Source: Methanosarcinales archaeon Met12
GTDB taxonomy: Archaea; Halobacteriota; UBA148; JAJOKI01
Assembly: GCA_002813105.2 (NCBI GenBank)
Contig: CP017966.2
Coordinates: forward strand, 248,001 to 312,000
Direction of reading: 5' to 3'
Length of the DNA: 64,000 nucleotides
Below, in pieces: positions 18,570 to 27,475 of the stretch; position 1 is the stretch's first letter; each line of letters starts with the position of its first letter. A program made the position numbers and the translations under genes. The notes beneath the pieces are model-generated. The model was not told where the DNA came from, did not search any database, and saw only the letters and a list, made by a program, of their open reading frames with translations.

Positions 18570-19211
18570 CTATAACAAACTCGATGCGTGCTTCTTCATC
18601 GCCGCCTGCGCCGTCTTCCAAGAATGGCGTACGAAAGGCGGTAGGGAGTTGTGCTTCTTAATCCAGCCATCAAGAAAGCGCTGTGTCCTGGCATCCGATG
18701 GATAACCAGAACCTATCTCCTGTCCGATTTCACTTTCCAGAACGCGTATCGCCGCATCTCGCCTGACCTTGGCGATGATGGATGCAGCCGAAACGATCGG
18801 ATATTTGGCGTCTGCGTTGTGCTCTGAAATTATTTTAATGGGCTTATCGCACTTCTCGCGCACGTTTTGCGCAAATCGTATAGGGATTACGTCAGCCGCA
18901 TCTAAAAATGCCATGTCTGGATTTAACCGATGGAGCACCTTTGCATAACAGACGACCATGACATAATTCATGTTCATCACCTTGCGTAATTCGTCGATCT
19001 GTTCGGCGCTGACATTGAGGCTATAGCATTCTGCAATTCTCTCTATCTCCTCAGCTAAAAATTTACGCCTTTTAGGTGACGTCGCCTTGGAATCCCTTAC
19101 GCCCAATTGTTCCAAGGAGGGGAGCCGATTCTCCGACACCATTACCCCTGCGACGACCATCGGACCTATAACTGGACCTTTGCCTGCTTCATCGATTCCG
19201 GCAATCTTCAT
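18570..19211 (-). CDS. rnhB: Ribonuclease HII
   Basis: Ribonuclease HII, 213 residues, which cuts the RNA strand of RNA-DNA hybrids and single ribonucleotides in DNA. The active-site motif GIDEAGKGPVIGPMV is at the N-terminus (D6, E7). FLDAADV near residue 96 carries the third acidic residue, and a later acidic position is in the ADAKYPIVSAASIIAKVRRD block. It overlaps the TrkA-like gene upstream by 4 bases, so it is the last gene of the minus-strand run trkA-rnhB. Confidence 0.95.
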   Translation of the reverse strand: MKIAGIDEAGKGPVIGPMVVAGVMVSENRLPSLEQLGVRDSKATSPKRRKFLAEEIERIAECYSLNVSAEQIDELRKVMNMNYVMVVCYAKVLHRLNPDMAFLDAADVIPIRFAQNVREKCDKPIKIISEHNADAKYPIVSAASIIAKVRRDAAIRVLESEIGQEIGSGYPSDARTQRFLDGWIKKHNSLPPFVRHSWKTAQAAMKKHASSLL

Positions 19212-19873
19212 GCTCGTTCTCCGACAAATACTCTCTCCAGTTTGTCGATGCGTTCAGTGGTTGTAAGAACCATGACCAGGTCTCCTACTTTTATCACCGT
19301 TTTGCCCTTTGGGAAAATCACATGTCCTCCTCTGATAATTGCGGTAAGGACGCAATCATCTGGGAGCCTGAGTTCTTCTATCGCTTTGTTGGCAGCTGAC
19401 GAGTCCTCATGTATCCTGAGCTCCACCATCTCCATCCCGCCCCCTTCCAAAGTTAAGAGCGTCATGAGTTCGCCAGATGTTACAGCGTTCTTTATTACTA
19501 TGGATGCTGCCGTTACGGTGCTAATGGCAATGTCGATGCCCAGCTCATTAAACACCGACTCGTTTTTCGGCTCATTTACCCTTGCTACCGTCCTGCCAAC
19601 GCTAAAGTTCTTTTTGGCTATCTGGCAGGATATGAGGTTGGTTTTGTCATCTCCTGTAACGGCAACGAAAACGTCTGCTTTTTCAGTACCAGCGTCCTCA
19701 AGGTACTTTATGTCGGTCCCATCACCATTGATTATCAAAATATCAAGTTTCTCGGCTAATGTCTGACAGACGTCCTTATCCAGTTCGACCAGCGAAACTT
19801 GCTTCCCCTCGTCAGACAGTGTCTTGGCGAGAAAACTACCGATTCGCCCGCCGCCAACGATGACTACATACAT
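19208..19873 (-). CDS. trkA: TrkA-type potassium uptake regulator (first copy)
   Basis: A 221-residue cytoplasmic K+ channel regulator: an RCK_N domain with the nucleotide-binding VVIVGGGRIGSFLAKTL at residue 3 and DGTDIKYLEDAG, and an RCK_C domain from about residue 140 (LRIHEDSSAANKAIEELRLP). NAD(H) or ATP/ADP binding would gate the TrkH channel encoded next to it. It overlaps rnhB by 4 bases and lies 21 bases downstream of trkH. A second trkA copy flanks trkH on the other side; the two differ widely in sequence. Confidence 0.92.
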   Translation of the reverse strand: MYVVIVGGGRIGSFLAKTLSDEGKQVSLVELDKDVCQTLAEKLDILIINGDGTDIKYLEDAGTEKADVFVAVTGDDKTNLISCQIAKKNFSVGRTVARVNEPKNESVFNELGIDIAISTVTAASIVIKNAVTSGELMTLLTLEGGGMEMVELRIHEDSSAANKAIEELRLPDDCVLTAIIRGGHVIFPKGKTVIKVGDLVMVLTTTERIDKLERVFVGERA

Positions 19874-19894
19874 AATTAAATCTCCATTATTTTA

Positions 19895-21322
19895 TTAAGG
19901 ACGCTTGATCATATTGGTCAACAGTAGTAATACTGGAAATATTTCAAGCCTGCCCATCCACATAACGATGACCATGGTTATTTTTTCAGAGAGTGCCATG
20001 CCTGGGCCGACCAATCCGATTGATAAGCCAACATTGCCTTGCGCAGATGCGACCTCGAAGAGTGAGTCTATCATTGGATGGCCATGCATCATCAATATCA
20101 ACGTTCCAATTACCATAACAAAAAGATAAATAAGTATGTATAATCCAACCATCATTATTTCGTCATCCTTAATAACTGTGCCGCCCACTTTCAATGGGAC
20201 AACTGCAGATTGGGGCAATAAATATTTCTTAATCAACCATCCAATCGATTTCAGAAATATAACGCATCGAATAAGTTTTATGCCAGCTGCAGCTGATCCA
20301 TATCCTCCTCCCATTATCATAGGTATTACCAGTAATATCTTGGAGAGGTCGCTCCATTCTGCCATGCATTTAACATTAGAAAAACCAGTCCCGGTCAGAG
20401 CTGAGATTACATTGAACGATGCCAACCTCATATTGCTGCCCAGTTCAACCGTAAGCAGAATTGTTAATATCAAGATTGAAAAAGCCATCAATTTGATTTC
20501 AGGATTGTGAATGAAATCACGAAAATTTCGATTAATCCATTTTTTATGAAGAACGAAACCTATAGCCCCACATATCATTGTTAACGATATAACTGTTTCA
20601 ATAGCAATGCAATCATAGGCGGCGATGCCACCGTCTTTTATGGAGAAGCCGCCAGTAGCGATTCCAGTCATGGAATGATTTATCGCATCCCAAAGCGGCA
20701 TGCCTGCGATGAAAAGCAGCATAATTCCGATGATGGTGAATACAACATAAAATTTCCAGATCCAACGCGATGTATGAATAATGCTCGGCTCAATACGATC
20801 TGTCCGGCCTTCTGCGATATACAATCTCTTTGCTGCCCCTCCCACACCATGAATCAATATTGCTATGAACAAAAGTATAATTCCGGCACCACCAACCCAT
20901 TGCATCAAACTGCGCCAGAAAAAGATGGAAGCAGGCAAATTTTCAAAATCCACAATCATCGTATGCCCGGTCGTCGTAAATCCTGACATACTCTCATACA
21001 CTGCATCCACCGGTGAGAGAACTCCTGCCAATACAAATGGAACTGCGCCAAACGCCGCCAAAGTAAGCCAGATAAGCGCAGAAATGACCATGGCACTTCG
21101 AATATCCAGCTCCTCTGGTGATGTATATTTTCGAAGGATATAACCTATCGTCAATGAAAATATGGAAACTGTTGCAAATGACAAAATCATATAAAGTCCG
21201 TCTTTGAAATATATCGCTATAAGAATCGGGATGGCTACGAGAATGGCAAAAAGCTGTAGAATAAGCCCGACATAATGTAATGCTGTCCCGAGGCCGCCAT
21301 CTATCATTCGGTCTTCATTCAA
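19895..21322 (-). CDS. trkH: TrkH-type potassium transporter
   Basis: A 475-residue membrane protein with about ten to twelve hydrophobic segments, the K+-conducting subunit of a Trk system. Selectivity-filter-like repeats are visible, including SGFTTTGHT (near 114) and TGIATGGFS (near 220), with SALTGTGFSNV (near 304) as a third. The start is taken as TTG 21322, since GGAGGAATG precedes it inside the end of the upstream gene; ATG 21307 is an alternative. It sits between two trkA genes, forming trkA-trkH-trkA on the minus strand. Confidence 0.93.
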   Translation of the reverse strand: MNEDRMIDGGLGTALHYVGLILQLFAILVAIPILIAIYFKDGLYMILSFATVSIFSLTIGYILRKYTSPEELDIRSAMVISALIWLTLAAFGAVPFVLAGVLSPVDAVYESMSGFTTTGHTMIVDFENLPASIFFWRSLMQWVGGAGIILLFIAILIHGVGGAAKRLYIAEGRTDRIEPSIIHTSRWIWKFYVVFTIIGIMLLFIAGMPLWDAINHSMTGIATGGFSIKDGGIAAYDCIAIETVISLTMICGAIGFVLHKKWINRNFRDFIHNPEIKLMAFSILILTILLTVELGSNMRLASFNVISALTGTGFSNVKCMAEWSDLSKILLVIPMIMGGGYGSAAAGIKLIRCVIFLKSIGWLIKKYLLPQSAVVPLKVGGTVIKDDEIMMVGLYILIYLFVMVIGTLILMMHGHPMIDSLFEVASAQGNVGLSIGLVGPGMALSEKITMVIVMWMGRLEIFPVLLLLTNMIKRP

Positions 21323-21329
21323 TGGTTAG

Positions 21330-21977
21330 TCATTCCTCCGCCCCTAAACTTTTCCTGACTTCCTTAGAGACCTTATCTAAATTTACTACAATGGCGATGT
21401 CGCCATCTTGGAGTACCACATCTTCAGAAGGAGTTAACATCTTTTTATCTCTGATGATCGCCGCCATAGTGGATTCTTTTGGCATATTTATGTCTTTCAG
21501 CGCTTTTCCACCTACCGAACCTTTAATCTTTATCTCATTGATCTCGACACTTTCGCCAATGGTCGTAATTAAATCTGGATGCATGATGGCATTCTTAAAA
21601 CGAGCGGCCGCAATCGATGCTGGGCATACCGTCATATCGATTTTTAAATCATTGAACGTTTGTTCTCGTGTCGGGTCGTTTACCCGTGCAATAACGCGCT
21701 TTATGTTAAAGACCTGTCTTGCGACCTGGCACGCCATCAAATTTACATTGTCGTCATCTGTAGTGGCCACAAATACGTCAGCCCTGCTCGCACCAGCTTT
21801 TTCCATAATATCCTGATCCGTCCCGTCGCCGATGATGGTAATGCCATCAAACTCTGAATCGACTTCCTTCAACTTGGCCGATTCCGTATCGACTATAACG
21901 ATATCGTTTTCATCTGCAGAAAGCAACTGTGCCAGACGACTGCCGACCCTGCCACATCCGATGATTATGATATACAT
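21330..21977 (-). CDS. trkA: TrkA-type potassium uptake regulator (second copy)
   Basis: A 215-residue RCK protein, first gene of the minus-strand Trk operon. The Rossmann motif IIIGCGRVGSRLAQLL starts at residue 3, DGTDQDIMEKAG follows the second half of the fold, and an RCK_C domain occupies roughly residues 135-210. Two different RCK proteins with one TrkH suggest a hetero-ring gating the channel, or regulators responding to different ligands. It ends 7 bases before trkH, and its last codons contain the trkH ribosome site. Confidence 0.92.
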   Translation of the reverse strand: MYIIIIGCGRVGSRLAQLLSADENDIVIVDTESAKLKEVDSEFDGITIIGDGTDQDIMEKAGASRADVFVATTDDDNVNLMACQVARQVFNIKRVIARVNDPTREQTFNDLKIDMTVCPASIAAARFKNAIMHPDLITTIGESVEINEIKIKGSVGGKALKDINMPKESTMAAIIRDKKMLTPSEDVVLQDGDIAIVVNLDKVSKEVRKSLGAEE

Positions 21978-22031
21978 ATCAAACCTACTCTGGATTATGA
22001 TTAAATGATTTTAACCTTACCGCATACGAGC

Positions 22032-23210
22032 TTAAAATAGTTGCCTAATTTTCCAAAACAGTTTTGGATTCTTTTTAATAAGTGCCCCAATCAGCCCGCT
22101 AATAGTTAGTTCTGTGAAATCAACGTTTTCAATTGTGTGTGCAAGGTCATTTAATTCTTTATCCGAGCGGTTCATAAACAGTTCTTTTACCTTGTATGAC
22201 CTTTCGTTCAATGCACCAATCGTAGAGCGCCACCTCTTTTCATATTCACCCAACGCTTTGACAGAGACGTCGCCTCTGGAAATCACACTTGCCGCCACCT
22301 CGCCAGCCATCATTCCTGATTCCATGGCATGAAGAATTCCTCCGCCAGTAATTGGGTTTGCCATTCTGGCGGCATCACCGATAAGCATCAGGCCACTGGC
22401 AGTGGTGCGTTCTATCGGGGCGCTGACTGGCACGCCCCCGACCACTATCTCAAGTATTTTGCCATCAGGATAATGCGTTTCGACAAAGCGCTGAAGGTAT
22501 TCTATCGCTGGCATACCGCCTGACCTACTCCCCAGTATTCCCAATCCAACGTTTGCCTCATGCTTGCCCTTTGGGAATATCCATGCGTAACCTCCCGGTG
22601 CGAGCTTATTCCCAAGGTAAAAGTCGCAGTAGTTTGGGTCAAAATCGATATCGGCCATCAGAAATTGAGCACCCGATTCAATGTCCGACAACTTGAGCGT
22701 GGTATCGATTCCTGCCCACCGTCCGACCTTGGATTCCACGCCATCCGCACCGATGACTATGTCCGACCTTGTTTCAAACCCCTCGCCAATATGCTCTCCC
22801 CTTATGCCCCTGACAAAACCGTCTTCGATAATCAGGCCGGTGGCCCTGGTTTTCACCATAACTTCTGCGCCCGCCATGGCAGCATTTTTTGCCAGCACAC
22901 GATCAAATATCTTGCGCTCGAGGACATAACCCACTTCTGGCCCAGCCATATCCTCTGTCATTTCAATTTTCGTGCCATCTGGAGAGTGTATCCTTGCTCC
23001 CTTCGTCATGGCAGCGATCCAACGCTTGTCTGGTTCAATAAACCGTTCCAGCCCTTCTTTGCTGATTCCCTCCGCACACCTCACAGGGTCGCCGATTTCG
23101 CTTCTCTTTTCAATCAGCAGCACATCAAGACCATGTTCAACAGCGGTCTTCGCGGCAATAGACCCGCCTGGACCTGCACCAACGACGATCACATCGTATT
23201 TGTCCTTCAT
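22032..23210 (-). CDS. Geranylgeranyl reductase family protein
   Basis: A 392-residue FAD-dependent oxidoreductase that probably saturates the isoprenoid chains of archaeal lipids. The dinucleotide motif [16 protein letters not shown] is at the N-terminus, [12 protein letters not shown] near residue 45 is typical of the family, and [15 protein letters not shown] near 280 is the second FAD motif. The true start is ATG 23210, preceded by GGAGGTTGTAAC; the open frame extends 48 codons further only because it runs through the upstream ferredoxin gene in another frame. The ferredoxin stop overlaps this ATG, so the two genes are coupled. Confidence 0.9.
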   Translation of the reverse strand: MKDKYDVIVVGAGPGGSIAAKTAVEHGLDVLLIEKRSEIGDPVRCAEGISKEGLERFIEPDKRWIAAMTKGARIHSPDGTKIEMTEDMAGPEVGYVLERKIFDRVLAKNAAMAGAEVMVKTRATGLIIEDGFVRGIRGEHIGEGFETRSDIVIGADGVESKVGRWAGIDTTLKLSDIESGAQFLMADIDFDPNYCDFYLGNKLAPGGYAWIFPKGKHEANVGLGILGSRSGGMPAIEYLQRFVETHYPDGKILEIVVGGVPVSAPIERTTASGLMLIGDAARMANPITGGGILHAMESGMMAGEVAASVISRGDVSVKALGEYEKRWRSTIGALNERSYKVKELFMNRSDKELNDLAHTIENVDFTELTISGLIGALIKKNPKLFWKIRQLF

Positions 23211-23377
23211 GTTACAACCTCCAGCGAGCCCATCGGACAAACTTTGGCGCATAATCCGCACTCTTTGCACTCCTCGCCGACCTCGATCCATGTGCCGACC
23301 AATTCTATCACACAGAACGGACAGACAGCCACACACGCTCCGCAATACCCACATTTATGTCTATCGACGATGACCAT
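23207..23377 (-). CDS. Small 2[4Fe-4S] ferredoxin
   Basis: A 56-residue ferredoxin. Two motifs are visible: [12 protein letters not shown] near residue 9 and [12 protein letters not shown] near residue 37. It starts at ATG 23377 (MVIVDRHKC) and its TGA overlaps the ATG of the geranylgeranyl reductase. Ferredoxin genes next to this reductase occur in Methanosarcina, where the ferredoxin supplies the electrons for lipid saturation; that role is inferred here. It lies 5 bases after the upstream regulator gene. Confidence 0.93.
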   Translation of the reverse strand: MVIVDRHKCGYCGACVAVCPFCVIELVGTWIEVGEECKECGLCAKVCPMGSLEVVT

Positions 23378-23382
23378 ATCAC

Positions 23383-23865
23383 TCACCTCACTTCAAGCAA
23401 TTTTTCCAGATATTTCTTCAAATCGTTCAGTTCGCCCTGGTAGCGCTTGACGGTCTCAAGATGCTGCCGTGTCTCTTCGCCATGACTATGTTGCAGCATC
23501 TGCTCCGTTTTCTCCAGCCGATTCAAAACAGGCGTTACGTATTCTTCGTGAATCGCCTGAAGGGTGCGCCTGAACATGGCATCCAGGTCCACTCTGCTCG
23601 TGTAAAAGTATTTACGATTGTTATGGCGCCGCAACTTTTGGACCAATCCGAGTCGAATCAACTCATCAAGTGCCCCGCTCACGGCCGGAACTGAATAACC
23701 AGTGTATTCACTGATCTGGTCCTGCGTCATTGTGTTGGCAGACAACATAAGAGCTCCAAAGACCCGTCCATAGATTCCGCTCATGCCTCTTGCTCGGAAC
23801 AGAGCTTCAAAAGACCCGAGCAGACTTTCCCTGTCCTCTATAAATCTGGAGGGGTCGTTCATCAT
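23383..23865 (-). CDS. GbsR/MarR-like winged-helix regulator
   Basis: A 160-residue transcriptional regulator with an N-terminal winged helix (RVFGALMLSANTMTQDQISE, then YTGYSVPAVSGALDELIRLG as the recognition helix, about residues 33-75) and a C-terminal coiled coil (residues 100-155). It resembles GbsR-type regulators, which respond to small molecules or osmotic state. It is first in the operon with the ferredoxin and lipid reductase, so it may control membrane-lipid saturation. The ligand is unknown. Confidence 0.78.
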   Translation of the reverse strand: MMNDPSRFIEDRESLLGSFEALFRARGMSGIYGRVFGALMLSANTMTQDQISEYTGYSVPAVSGALDELIRLGLVQKLRRHNNRKYFYTSRVDLDAMFRRTLQAIHEEYVTPVLNRLEKTEQMLQHSHGEETRQHLETVKRYQGELNDLKKYLEKLLEVR

Positions 23866-24027
23866 TTACGGAAAATAATCATTTGAGTATATAAGTTTTT
23901 TGAAATTTCTAAAAATCCAGAATATAGCGCATATATTCATAGATAACATAGATGATTAAAGAAGTCGGATGATGATGAACCTGTGGACGTAAGGATTATT
24001 TAATAAGAGGTTCAATAACTATTTGTG

Positions 24028-24282
24028 ATGTGCATAAAAAATTTCATACCAATCAACTTAAGGATTGGGTTAGGAAATATTATTAGAGAACTTAGACAGG
24101 ATAGGCTCCTAAAACAGATTGAAGAAACTTGTAATGCTCTAATACGAGCGCGTATGCTGTATAAGTGCCTAAGCGATGAATATGGTGTACCCACAGATAA
24201 AATAAACTTCCCAGAGAAGTGCCTAGAAAAGAAGTTAGACACACTTATTAAATTGTATAAATCGAATTCAAAAGAAGATTGA
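24028..24282 (+). CDS. Small basic protein, unknown
   Basis: An 84-residue protein, highly charged and helical (IIRELRQDRLLKQIEETCNA), with four cysteines spread through it in no known metal motif. I see no recognisable family. It starts at ATG 24028 (a GTG precedes it directly) with AAGAGG about 20 bases upstream. It is the first of three small plus-strand genes in a 1.3-kb segment between two minus-strand operons. It could be a real accessory gene or a chance open frame; I favour real because of its position. Confidence 0.4.
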   Translation: MCIKNFIPINLRIGLGNIIRELRQDRLLKQIEETCNALIRARMLYKCLSDEYGVPTDKINFPEKCLEKKLDTLIKLYKSNSKED

Positions 24283-24316
24283 AACAAAAAAGAATTAGTG
24301 ATTGGCGGCTGGCAAT

Positions 24317-24760
24317 ATGACACGGAAAGAATTTGTATTAATTACGGCAATTTTTGCAATGCTTGTAATTATGGTGTTTGCGTCGGGGTGTCTGGAACAA
24401 AGATGTGTTGAGTGTGATGGAACGGGCACCATCCCCCGTGAATTGCGGTATCAAGTGACGGATAGTCGTGGCTTCTGGAAGGGGGTGCACTTCTGGATAG
24501 TTGTTACTATTAAAAACATAGACGACACAGCAGGCACATTCGTAGTGGTTGGAACGATGTACGATGATAATATGAGCATAACTGAGAGTAGTGAAGCACG
24601 GATAGGACGCGGGGTGACACAGGATATACACGTTTATTTAGGAGCCGAAATGCCGGGGGGAGGGTGGTATAGATACTACGTAGTACCCGAGATTATACAT
24701 CCAGCGTGTCCAGAATGTCGTGGAACGGGAACTGTAAGTGTAATTCCCTTCTCACTCTAG
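24317..24760 (+). CDS. Lipoprotein with two DnaJ-like CxxCxGxG motifs
   Basis: A 147-residue predicted lipoprotein: TRKEFVLITAIFAMLVIMVF then the lipobox ASGC at about residues 23-26. The mature part begins with CVECDGTGT and ends with CPECRGTGT, the zinc motif seen in DnaJ, here flanking a beta-rich domain of about 80 residues (VVTIKNIDDTAGTFVVVGTM). The two motifs could together bind one zinc ion and close the domain at its base. I start it at ATG 24317; a TTG lies five codons earlier. Function is unknown. The neighbouring genes are also orphans. Confidence 0.65.
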   Translation: MTRKEFVLITAIFAMLVIMVFASGCLEQRCVECDGTGTIPRELRYQVTDSRGFWKGVHFWIVVTIKNIDDTAGTFVVVGTMYDDNMSITESSEARIGRGVTQDIHVYLGAEMPGGGWYRYYVVPEIIHPACPECRGTGTVSVIPFSL

Positions 24761-24761
24761 T

Positions 24762-25316
24762 TTGTGGTTGGCAACTACAATCTTAAACATTAGATACGAG
24801 ATGCTGCTGATTATATTCTTATATTCTATTGTCTTAGGTGTAACACACGAAAGGCGAACAAAAGAGATTATAAGATGGGCATTACAACTCTCCTTGATGT
24901 GTGGAATAAGAAAAAGATTTGAAAAGTATTTCAGATTTACAGAAAAAGAACAAGATGAAAAGAAAGAACAAGATGAAAAGAATATTGAAGTAAGAAAAAG
25001 AATTGAAGAGCGTAGAAGTGCACGCCTTGATATATTTATCAAATTTATGATTTTTCTATTTGTTTGTATGGTTACTATATATTATGCTATTATACCTTAT
25101 GCTTTGGACTTTTCAAACGTGTTTGTATGGTTGGTTGTTGGAGTTCGTGGAGTTGTTCTTATATTTCTTGTAGTTGCGGCAGTGGCATTAGCTGATGCTT
25201 TTAAAATTGGAATGTCTGATGACGATTATGCCGAGAAAACCGATGACCTAATCAGAGAAAGAGACAATCCTAAACCAGACGGAACACCCAAAACTCCTAT
25301 CGAAAATCAAAAATAG
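24762..25316 (+). CDS. Membrane protein with coiled coil, unknown
   Basis: A 184-residue protein. One hydrophobic helix lies near residues 14-27 (MLLIIFLYSIVLGV), a charged coiled coil near 58-90 (TEKEQDEKKEQDEKN), then two hydrophobic helices (about 93-112 and 120-148) and a polar tail. The start may be GTG 24762 or ATG 24801. Its 3-prime end overlaps the convergent EndoQ gene by 20 bases, which is unusual but possible. No family recognised. Confidence 0.5.
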   Translation: MWLATTILNIRYEMLLIIFLYSIVLGVTHERRTKEIIRWALQLSLMCGIRKRFEKYFRFTEKEQDEKKEQDEKNIEVRKRIEERRSARLDIFIKFMIFLFVCMVTIYYAIIPYALDFSNVFVWLVVGVRGVVLIFLVVAAVALADAFKIGMSDDDYAEKTDDLIRERDNPKPDGTPKTPIENQK

Positions 25317-26523
25317 CGCTCTGCGCCTGACCCTTCTGCTGTGCAGTTGAAGTCCCATTGGAGCTGGGCAGTTCGATTCGTCCATACCGCCCCCCGCCAC
25401 CTGGATGAAGTATCACCTGTCCTTTTCTAAACTGCCCGATGGCATCACGTACGCACGCATCTACCATATCCAGCTGATTGATGTCTGCATCGACTAAGAC
25501 CGCAACTTCATCGCCAAGTTCATGTATCAGCACATCCCATACTTTCTGCACCGCTCTGCTGTTTGGTCCGGAAACTCCAAGCGCCATTGCGATTATCTCG
25601 GCTAACGGAATTAGTTTGAGATATGGTGGACGGTGGTCTGGGTGTCTTGGCTCCTCGTGGTCTGCCAACTCGTTTACCCGATCCATCACGCCTTTTTTAA
25701 TAATGCCTCCACATGCACAGCGCCACTTTTTCATCAGGCATTCTCGAAGTGTATAATGTTTGTAGCACCGTATGCATGCGCTCTCATTGTATTTCCCTTC
25801 TTCAGGAGGCAGTCCGACGTTCAGGACGGGTTTTCGATTGTTCTTGCGCAGGATGGCTTGCATGACCTCATCAGACGTTGGTGCATCTACCCTCAATCGA
25901 TTAAATTCCCTTGCGAGCCGTATCGGCCAGGGCGAATGTGCATCCGAGTTGGTCAGGAACGTGAGATTCTCCAGTTCTTTTATCCTATCAGCATAATCGG
26001 AGTCCGCGCTCAACCCGAGCTCGACAAAAGAAACGTGCTCGGTCATCGAGCCATAACAGTCAGAGAGGTGGTCAAAATATGCATAGATTGCGGTCCATGG
26101 CGTGAACGCATGACAGGGACCTATAAGGGCGCCAACCTCAATGGCGTGTTGCGCAATTTGTTCTCCATTCAAGAATATCTTCGGTCGTCCCTCAGATGTT
26201 ATGTCGTTAGAATGTTTTGCCAAACGCTCATGCAGTTCCTCGGCCTTGGAAACCGATGGGAGAATCAAAAGATGGTGCACCTGACTTGAGTCCTCCACCT
26301 CGCCTGTCAGGACAAAATGTGTGCCATTCACAACGAATGTGCCCTCGTCTACAGATTCCAGTGCCCTTATCTCAGACAGCCATTTTGGATGAAGACAATC
26401 TCCTGTTCCGACAAGTTTGATGCCTTTTTTTGCCGCTTCTTTTGCCAGCGTCTGCATATCCATGCGATTAGAGGTTGCCGCTGAATATTTAGAATGGATA
26501 TGGAGGTCGGCATTGATTTCCAT
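25297..26523 (-). CDS. Endonuclease Q family DNA-repair nuclease
   Basis: A 408-residue protein of the archaeal EndoQ family (PHP-domain nucleases that cut 5-prime to deaminated bases). The N-terminal PHP motif DLHIHSKYS, GTGDCLHPKW and TNSDAHSPWP carry the metal-binding His and Asp residues. A zinc-ribbon-like segment with CIRC and CACGG lies near residues 255-280. The C-terminal FRKGQVILHPGGGGRYG resembles family members. It ends the minus-strand run PriS to PAC2 and lies 6 bases after PAC2. Its 3-prime end overlaps the convergent membrane gene. Confidence 0.87.
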   Translation of the reverse strand: MEINADLHIHSKYSAATSNRMDMQTLAKEAAKKGIKLVGTGDCLHPKWLSEIRALESVDEGTFVVNGTHFVLTGEVEDSSQVHHLLILPSVSKAEELHERLAKHSNDITSEGRPKIFLNGEQIAQHAIEVGALIGPCHAFTPWTAIYAYFDHLSDCYGSMTEHVSFVELGLSADSDYADRIKELENLTFLTNSDAHSPWPIRLAREFNRLRVDAPTSDEVMQAILRKNNRKPVLNVGLPPEEGKYNESACIRCYKHYTLRECLMKKWRCACGGIIKKGVMDRVNELADHEEPRHPDHRPPYLKLIPLAEIIAMALGVSGPNSRAVQKVWDVLIHELGDEVAVLVDADINQLDMVDACVRDAIGQFRKGQVILHPGGGGRYGRIELPSSNGTSTAQQKGQAQSAIFDFR

Positions 26524-26529
26524 GAAGGC

Positions 26530-27285
26530 TCATCCGATATAGCTTAAATCCGCATCTAACGAGATTGGTCCTGCCTGCATTTTTTCCATCTCTTGAAGCT
26601 TTGCAACGATCTTTTCCATCTCTTTCGCTCGCTCTTCAAGAGCGCCCATATCGATACTCATGCTGAGGGTCTTGGATAACACGCTAAGCACTGCTTGAGC
26701 ACTCTTGGGGTCGACGAGGTACCCTGACGTCTCCCCCATAAGACAGATTGCTTCAATATCCTCAAGCGCGCCCATCCCCAAGAGCAATCCCGCGGCACCG
26801 ACGATTCCGCCGCCAGGTTCATTCTCCTTAAATTCTACGCCGTATTTCTTCATTTCATCCACCAGTTCTAACTTATTTACCGCCCCTAAAACACGTGGTT
26901 TGTCGACCAACTTACCTATCCCATATCCTCCAAGAGTGTATATGCGCTTCACACCATATTTCTTGGCGATGTCGAGATATATCCTCGCCAACTCATAATG
27001 CCCCTCGCTGGTGGCGCATTGATAATCGCCCACCAATATCAACAGATTGTGTTTCCGGTCCATATATATCTCGTTTCTTACCAATCTCGCCGTACCATCA
27101 TTCATCACCAAAACCTGTGGTGGGAAATGTGGCGAATATATCTCAATAATCTTATCTGCGCCTGACTCCTCGACCATATGCTCTGCGACCAGCTTTCCGA
27201 CGTGCCCTACCCCTGGCAGCCCTTCGATCATGATCGGATTCTTCAACGTAACATCCTTGATTGTGATAACTGTTGTCTCCTTCAT
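26530..27285 (-). CDS. PAC2-family proteasome assembly chaperone-like protein
   Basis: A 251-residue protein with the PAC2 fold signature: NPIMIEGLPGVGHVGKLVAE near residue 16, VLVGDYQ-like strand LLILVGDYQ near 80, GGYGIGKL near 119, and GLLLGMGALEDIEAICLMGE near 167. Archaeal members are thought to assist 20S proteasome assembly or may be ligases; the function is not proven. A coiled coil ends the protein. It overlaps nop10 by 4 bases and is part of a widely conserved archaeal cluster with eIF2-alpha and Nop10. Confidence 0.88.
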   Translation of the reverse strand: MKETTVITIKDVTLKNPIMIEGLPGVGHVGKLVAEHMVEESGADKIIEIYSPHFPPQVLVMNDGTARLVRNEIYMDRKHNLLILVGDYQCATSEGHYELARIYLDIAKKYGVKRIYTLGGYGIGKLVDKPRVLGAVNKLELVDEMKKYGVEFKENEPGGGIVGAAGLLLGMGALEDIEAICLMGETSGYLVDPKSAQAVLSVLSKTLSMSIDMGALEERAKEMEKIVAKLQEMEKMQAGPISLDADLSYIG

Positions 27286-27455
27286 TTTGATGCCTCTTTA
27301 TGATACTGCTTCATACTTCTTCGGTATTTACCATATGGGTCAACTGGTGAAAACTTGGGGGGCAGGGGGTTAATCGTCTCTTTCCCACAATCTGGGCAAC
27401 GAGTTTTAAAGGTGTAAGTGCCACAATCCACACATTTGCGCATTTTCGATTTCAT
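27282..27455 (-). CDS. nop10: H/ACA snoRNP protein Nop10
   Basis: A 57-residue protein: an N-terminal zinc ribbon (CVDCGTYTFKTRCPDCG, about residues 6-22) and a C-terminal KFSPVDPYGKYRRSMKQ helix typical of Nop10. It is a core component of the H/ACA ribonucleoprotein that makes pseudouridine in rRNA. Start set at ATG 27455; a GTG four codons upstream is possible. It lies between the eIF2-alpha and PAC2 genes in the order common across archaea. Confidence 0.95.
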   Translation of the reverse strand: MKSKMRKCVDCGTYTFKTRCPDCGKETINPLPPKFSPVDPYGKYRRSMKQYHKEASK

Positions 27456-27475
27456 ATCCAACACCACGAAACGAA

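Noticed and set aside
22560-23450. Long plus-strand open frame over the lipid reductase
   Set aside because: Antisense to the reductase, ferredoxin and regulator genes, which are convincing in the other strand.
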